From an uncultured bacterium (GTDB lineage Bacteria > Cloacimonadota > Cloacimonadia > Cloacimonadales > Cloacimonadaceae), in assembly GCA_937960795.1 (NCBI GenBank), contig CALGPA010000069.1:1-62052 (forward strand): a DNA stretch of 62,052 nt, written 5' to 3'. The notes under the pieces were generated by a model. It did no database searches, was not told where the DNA came from, and saw only the letters and a program-made list of their open reading frames with translations. The position numbers and the translations under genes were made by a program. Positions 58,330-62,052 of the stretch are shown here, one piece after another. The number at the start of each line of letters is the position of its first letter. Positions within the stretch are counted from its first letter, which is position 1.

Positions 58330-58926
58330 ATGTATTTTTCAGCGAGTCTGGAAAAGCTGATCGAAAATCTCTCCCGTTTCCCCGGAATCGGGCGTAAGAG
58401 TGCCCAGCGCTTGGCTTGGCATCTGCTTTCTGAGGACAAGAGTTTTGCCATCAATCTGGCTGACTGCATCAAGAGCACCGTGGAGGCGATCCAGCCATGT
58501 TCCAAGTGTCTCATGCTATCCGAGAGCGATCCCTGCCCAATCTGTTCCGCCCCGGATCGAGATGGTGATCTTTTGTGCATCGTGGAGACAAGTGCCGACA
58601 TTCAGATCATTGAAAAAATGAATGAATACCGAGGACAGTATTTTGTCTTGGGTCATCTCTTATCCCCGATTGACGGCTATGGTCCTGATCAGATAAATTC
58701 TGATGCTCTCAAAAGACGGGTGGGCGAGCTTTGTCCCAATGAATTGATCTTGGCGCTCAAACCCTCCGCAGAGGGAGAAGCCACTATGCACTATCTTTGG
58801 GAATTGTTTCGTGACAAGGTGCAAAGCATCACCCGGCTCTCCACTGGTCTGCCCTTTGGAGGAGATCTGGAATACAGCAGCAGCAACACCCTCAAAAGTG
58901 CTTGGGAGAGGCGTTTTCGCCTATAA
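58330..58926 (+). CDS. recR: recombination protein RecR
   Basis: 198 residues. Helix-hairpin-helix start LSRFPGIGRKSAQRLA, zinc finger CSKCLMLSESDPCPIC, Toprim domain (CIVETSADIQ, GHLLSPIDG) and C-terminal DLEYSSSNTL. It acts with RecFO in gap repair. Three bases separate its stop from ribE. Confidence 0.96.
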   Translation: MYFSASLEKLIENLSRFPGIGRKSAQRLAWHLLSEDKSFAINLADCIKSTVEAIQPCSKCLMLSESDPCPICSAPDRDGDLLCIVETSADIQIIEKMNEYRGQYFVLGHLLSPIDGYGPDQINSDALKRRVGELCPNELILALKPSAEGEATMHYLWELFRDKVQSITRLSTGLPFGGDLEYSSSNTLKSAWERRFRL

Positions 58927-58929
58927 ACC

Positions 58930-59514
58930 ATGTTTACCGGAATCATCACCGCCCTCAGCCCGATTCAGAGCATCCGAGCTTTTGCCGGTGGCAAGTATCT
59001 GAGAATCCAGCGCCCTGATGGCTATGGCGATATTAAGCTTGGCTCAAGCATTGCCTGCAATGGGATTTGTCTGACCGTTTTAGAGTTTGACAATGCATCT
59101 TTTACTGTGCAATTGATGAATGAAACGCTGCAAAAGACTACAGCTGGCACTTGGAAGATGGGGGATTATCTGAATTTGGAGCAAGCCCTTAAGCTCGGTG
59201 ACCGCCTGGATGGACACTGGGTAATGGGACATGTGGATAGAGCTGCCAAATTTTTGCGAAAACAGCAGCAAAGCTCCACCGCCTATTACTACTTTGAGCT
59301 TCATCACCAAGATAAGCGCCTGATGATCCCCCAAGGATCGATCGCGATCAATGGCATCAGCCTCACGGTGGCGAGCCTAGCCGCCAGAGAGTTTTCGGTT
59401 GCGCTGATCGAGCATAGCACTGAAAATAGCAATCTCCCCCGCCTCAGAACAGGTGAGAAAGTGAATCTGGAATATGACGCTTTGGGCAAATACATACTCA
59501 GGAAAGATTTATGA
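58930..59514 (+). CDS. ribE: riboflavin synthase, alpha subunit
   Basis: 194 residues made of two lumazine-binding repeats, MFTGII...IACNGICLTV and the second with SIAINGISLTV and LIEHSTENSNL, the usual layout. It dismutates 6,7-dimethyl-8-ribityllumazine to riboflavin. No ribBA, ribD or ribH gene lies nearby, so the pathway is split. The stop overlaps the next start (ATGA). Confidence 0.94.
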   Translation: MFTGIITALSPIQSIRAFAGGKYLRIQRPDGYGDIKLGSSIACNGICLTVLEFDNASFTVQLMNETLQKTTAGTWKMGDYLNLEQALKLGDRLDGHWVMGHVDRAAKFLRKQQQSSTAYYYFELHHQDKRLMIPQGSIAINGISLTVASLAAREFSVALIEHSTENSNLPRLRTGEKVNLEYDALGKYILRKDL

Positions 59515-60788
59515 GATATCTCAAGATAGTCTTGGCCATAATGCTACTCGTCGGACTGATGGCTTGTGGCAGCAAACGCAACCCCACGGGAGGCGAAGAA
59601 GATACAGATAAGCCCACAGTGCTCTCATCCTCCCCAGCCATCATGGGTGATATCTCAGGCAAGGTCATCGAGATTGATTTCTCAAAGCCAATGGATAGAA
59701 GCTCAATCACAAATTCTGTATATATATATCCGCCCGTCTTCGAGAGGCGGATCTCGCTTTCACGAGCGACTTTGCGGATCGAGATCTTGGATGATCTCAA
59801 AGATGATACAAACTACTTCGTGACACTATCTACGCGGCTCAAGGATCAGCGAGGAAACAATCTGGAAAGAGCCAGTACGCTGGTCTTTCGTCATAAAGAG
59901 CCGCAGTTGGCTCAGCTTTCGGGCTTGATCGAGTATGAGGATCCGGCAGATGCTGCTTTGCCCATCACCATATCGCTGTTTAGCGCGGATTCACTATTGG
60001 TGATGATGGATCAAGCGCGCGGATCGTCATATGAAATTCTTTCGCTGAATCCGCAAGCTTACAATCTCAGAGCTTTTATAGATAAAAACAAGAATGGTCG
60101 CTATGATGAGACCCAGGAGCCTTTTTTTGAGCAGCTGGTGAATGTAGACAGCAGAGCCTCGATGGATCTGAATATGGTATATACCGATACTACTTTAGCT
60201 CAGATTCGGCAGGTCCAAGTGCGCTCACCACATGAGCTGGAGGTAAAGCTGAGTAAGCCCATTGAGAGTTTTAGCAATCTGGAAATCAGCTCCGATGCCG
60301 CTCAGCCTCCCCAGATTTTGTATCAACATCATCAGGGAGATCTTCTGCGGGTGCTCACCACGCGGCTTGATTCTCTGAGATATAATCTCCGCATTAGAAA
60401 CATGGAAGATGCCAAAGGCAATCTCAGCATCGATAGTTCCATCGGTTTTGAGGTCAATTCCACAATCGACGATCAGCCGCCTCGACTGCTATCCAGCAAT
60501 CCCCGCAATGGAGCTACGATCGACAATCTGAGGCCTCAGATAGTGCTGACCTTCTCAGAGATAATGATTCGTGACAACCTCAAGCTGAGCCTTGTTGCAA
60601 GTGACACAAAAGAAGCAGCTGAGATCCGCATTGTCCGCATTGACGGTCATAAGGTGATCTTGGAGCCCGTGCAGGATCTCATAAATTATCGTTCATATAG
60701 CCTCATTATCCATGGGGATAGCACAGATTTTTATGGCAATCAAATGGGGGAAGATCAACAGACGATCTTCCTGCCAATCAAGCGTTAA
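59511..60788 (+). CDS. lipoprotein with bacterial Ig-like (Big_5) domains
   Basis: 425 residues. Lipobox LVGLMACGSKRNPTGG (Cys about residue 20). Residues 35-130 match a SbsA/Big_5 Ig-like domain (PTVLSSSPAIMGDISGKVIE, FSKPMDRSSI), and a second copy lies near the C-terminus (PRLLSSNPRNGATIDN, FSEIM). Between them are carboxypeptidase-like regulatory motifs (YNLRAFIDKNKNGRYDETQE). Proteins of this shape are common surface lipoproteins in Bacteroidetes-like groups. It is coupled to ribE. Confidence 0.85.
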   Translation: MRYLKIVLAIMLLVGLMACGSKRNPTGGEEDTDKPTVLSSSPAIMGDISGKVIEIDFSKPMDRSSITNSVYIYPPVFERRISLSRATLRIEILDDLKDDTNYFVTLSTRLKDQRGNNLERASTLVFRHKEPQLAQLSGLIEYEDPADAALPITISLFSADSLLVMMDQARGSSYEILSLNPQAYNLRAFIDKNKNGRYDETQEPFFEQLVNVDSRASMDLNMVYTDTTLAQIRQVQVRSPHELEVKLSKPIESFSNLEISSDAAQPPQILYQHHQGDLLRVLTTRLDSLRYNLRIRNMEDAKGNLSIDSSIGFEVNSTIDDQPPRLLSSNPRNGATIDNLRPQIVLTFSEIMIRDNLKLSLVASDTKEAAEIRIVRIDGHKVILEPVQDLINYRSYSLIIHGDSTDFYGNQMGEDQQTIFLPIKR

Positions 60789-60800
60789 TCAGGAGTAAGC

Positions 60801-61856
60801 ATGAAGATTATCCAATTGGTGGGGGCGCGTCCCCAGTTTGTGAAATTGGCACCACTATCCAGAGTGATCAGAGCCGCAGGACATGAAGAGCTCATCGTGC
60901 ATAGCGGTCAACACTATGACATCCAGATGAATGAAGTATTTTTTCGAGATATGGAGATCCCCGCGCCGGATTATAATCTGAGCGTAGGCAGCGGAACTCA
61001 AGCCGTGCAGACAGGAGAAATCCTGAGCCTCTTGGAGCCCATCCTGATCAAGCAAGAGCCGGATCTCCTCATCGTCTATGGTGATACAAATACCACCCTG
61101 GCAGGAGCTCTCGCAGCATCCAAACTGCAGATCAAGATCGCGCATGTGGAGGCGTGTCTGAGAAGTTTCAATCGCTCTATGCCCGAAGAGATCAATCGCA
61201 TCGTCACCGATCATATCAGCGACATCCTGCTGGCACCGACTCCCATGGCTGTGGCAAATGCCAAGCGGGAAGGCCTGAGCGATAAGTGCCACTTAGTAGG
61301 GGACATCATGGTGGACTCCCTGCTATTTGGCATCCGCAAAGCCAGGGCTCAATCTCATGTTCTAAAAGAGCTTAAGATAGCTGAGGGCGAAGAGTATTTT
61401 CTTTTAACGCTACACCGTCCATATAACGTGGATAATCCCGAAAACCTGGAGCATATCCTCAGCTCACTGGATAGCCTCGGCACTCGCATAGTCTTCCCGG
61501 TGCATCCCCGCACCAGGCAGATCTTGCAGAAGATGAGCAAACGCCAATTTGCACACATAAACTTCGTTGCCCCACAGGCATATCTGGATTTTCTGATGCT
61601 GATGGACAATTGCTTGATGATGCTCTCCGATAGCGGCGGCATCCAAAAGGAAGCCTATATCCTCCGGAAACGCTGTGTTACCCTGCGTCCCGAAACTGAA
61701 TGGGTGGAGACTGTGGATAGCGGCTGGAACATGCTGCTACCCACCGATGATCCCGCCTTTCCTGCTGCGATAAAGGACTTTAAGGAGCCACAGAGCCATC
61801 CGAATATCTTCGGTAAGGATGTGGCGCAGAGAATGCTAAAAGTAATTGATAATTGA
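60801..61856 (+). CDS. wecB: UDP-N-acetylglucosamine 2-epimerase (non-hydrolysing)
   Basis: 351 residues, AGGAG 7 bases before the ATG. GT-B-like fold with GARPQFVKLAP at the start, TGQH-type segment VHSGQHYDIQMN, YGDTNTTLAGALAA, AHVEACLRSFNRSMPEE and SDSGGIQKEAY near residue 280. It interconverts UDP-GlcNAc and UDP-ManNAc for cell-surface polysaccharide synthesis. The matching dehydrogenase is not in the window. Confidence 0.94.
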   Translation: MKIIQLVGARPQFVKLAPLSRVIRAAGHEELIVHSGQHYDIQMNEVFFRDMEIPAPDYNLSVGSGTQAVQTGEILSLLEPILIKQEPDLLIVYGDTNTTLAGALAASKLQIKIAHVEACLRSFNRSMPEEINRIVTDHISDILLAPTPMAVANAKREGLSDKCHLVGDIMVDSLLFGIRKARAQSHVLKELKIAEGEEYFLLTLHRPYNVDNPENLEHILSSLDSLGTRIVFPVHPRTRQILQKMSKRQFAHINFVAPQAYLDFLMLMDNCLMMLSDSGGIQKEAYILRKRCVTLRPETEWVETVDSGWNMLLPTDDPAFPAAIKDFKEPQSHPNIFGKDVAQRMLKVIDN

Positions 61857-61982
61857 CAATTGAGAATTATAAAAGCGGATAGAAACTTGGCTTGACTGAT
61901 CAGAATGACTGATTTGATATGGAACTCTGATCACCATGATCCCCATGATTTGCGTGATCTATGGTTGACCAATCACCTCTCT

Positions 61983-62052
61983 CGCACGAAGTGCCCATCT
62001 CGCAGCGAAGTCGCCTATCTCGTTGCGCAGCAACCCATCTCGCTGCGCAGCA
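61983..62052. repeat. start of a short tandem-repeat array at the window edge
   Basis: Three to four units of about 20 bases of the type CCCATCTCGCTGCGCAGCAA, with variants CATCTCGCAGCGAAGTCGC and CTATCTCGTTGCGCAGCAA. Each unit has a TTGCGCAGCAA-like palindromic core. The array runs off the end, so its size is unknown. No spacer-repeat pattern of a CRISPR is seen. Confidence 0.7.

Noticed and set aside
61983..62052. Terminal array considered as CRISPR
   Set aside because: Units are contiguous without unique spacers and differ from each other.

Overview
The window carries bacterial chromosome of moderate GC with tight operons, frequent 1-4 nt gene overlaps (TAATG, ATGA) and AGGAGG-type ribosome sites. 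The gene set suggests an anaerobic, fermentative, Gram-negative-type bacterium: indolepyruvate:ferredoxin oxidoreductase, a pyrophosphate-type phosphofructokinase, a large NAD(H)-linked [FeFe] hydrogenase operon, a sulfide-type Thi4, many lipoproteins, a PorV/UPF0164-like outer-membrane barrel and a secreted protein with a FlgD-like C-terminus. This fits Candidatus Cloacimonadota (WWE1) best, but that is inference from content; no marker phylogeny was possible. I see no IS element, prophage, CRISPR array or plasmid module.

Layout. 1-3.4 kb: non-coding repeats, an exported OB-fold protein, a small helical protein, a cupin and an M42 peptidase. 3.4-6.1 kb (minus): gldA followed by two tandem paralogous lipoproteins. 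6.4-8.7 kb: iorAB with its own terminator. 8.8-15.3 kb: tdk, yggT, divIVA-like, purine nucleoside phosphorylase, dksA-like, lspA, a secreted OB-fold/FlgD-like protein, a PorV-like barrel, a small membrane protein and a Zn-ribbon NUDIX. 15.3-16.5 kb: an UPF0173 hydrolase and tpx, converging. 16.8-27.2 kb (minus): a 12-gene hydrogenase operon. 27.7-30.4 kb (minus): dnaX and a glycosyltransferase. 30.5-31.7 kb: pfk. 31.8-36.9 kb (minus): uvrA and a GH13 amylase. 37.0-40.6 kb: TPP riboswitch and thi4-thiE-thiC-thiD. 40.9-52.4 kb (minus): infC-rpmI-rplT, pheST, a coiled-coil gene, zapA, a probable 6S RNA, rny, ymdB, folD and a very large lipoprotein. 52.6-55.5 kb: DEAD-box helicase, a lipoprotein and a YiiX-like peptidase. 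55.5-57.2 kb (minus): a P-loop protein, a HAD hydrolase and four tRNA genes. 58.0-61.9 kb: ybaB-recR-ribE, an Ig-like lipoprotein and wecB.

How it works together. IorAB makes reduced ferredoxin from aromatic amino-acid-derived 2-oxoacids; the hydrogenase operon would reoxidise ferredoxin and NADH and release H2. That operon is the most unusual part of the window. It holds two NuoE and two NuoF homologues for one catalytic HydA. Two thioredoxin-like domains have lost every cysteine that normally binds [2Fe-2S]. Its first half is a putative sensory/regulatory module: a divergent H-cluster protein, two DRTGG proteins, two stand-alone HATPases and a PHP protein.

Other notable points: a four-copy dispersed structured repeat of about 80-90 bp, an infC gene that seems to start on AUC/AUA behind an attenuator-like hairpin, and a probable 6S RNA next to zapA.
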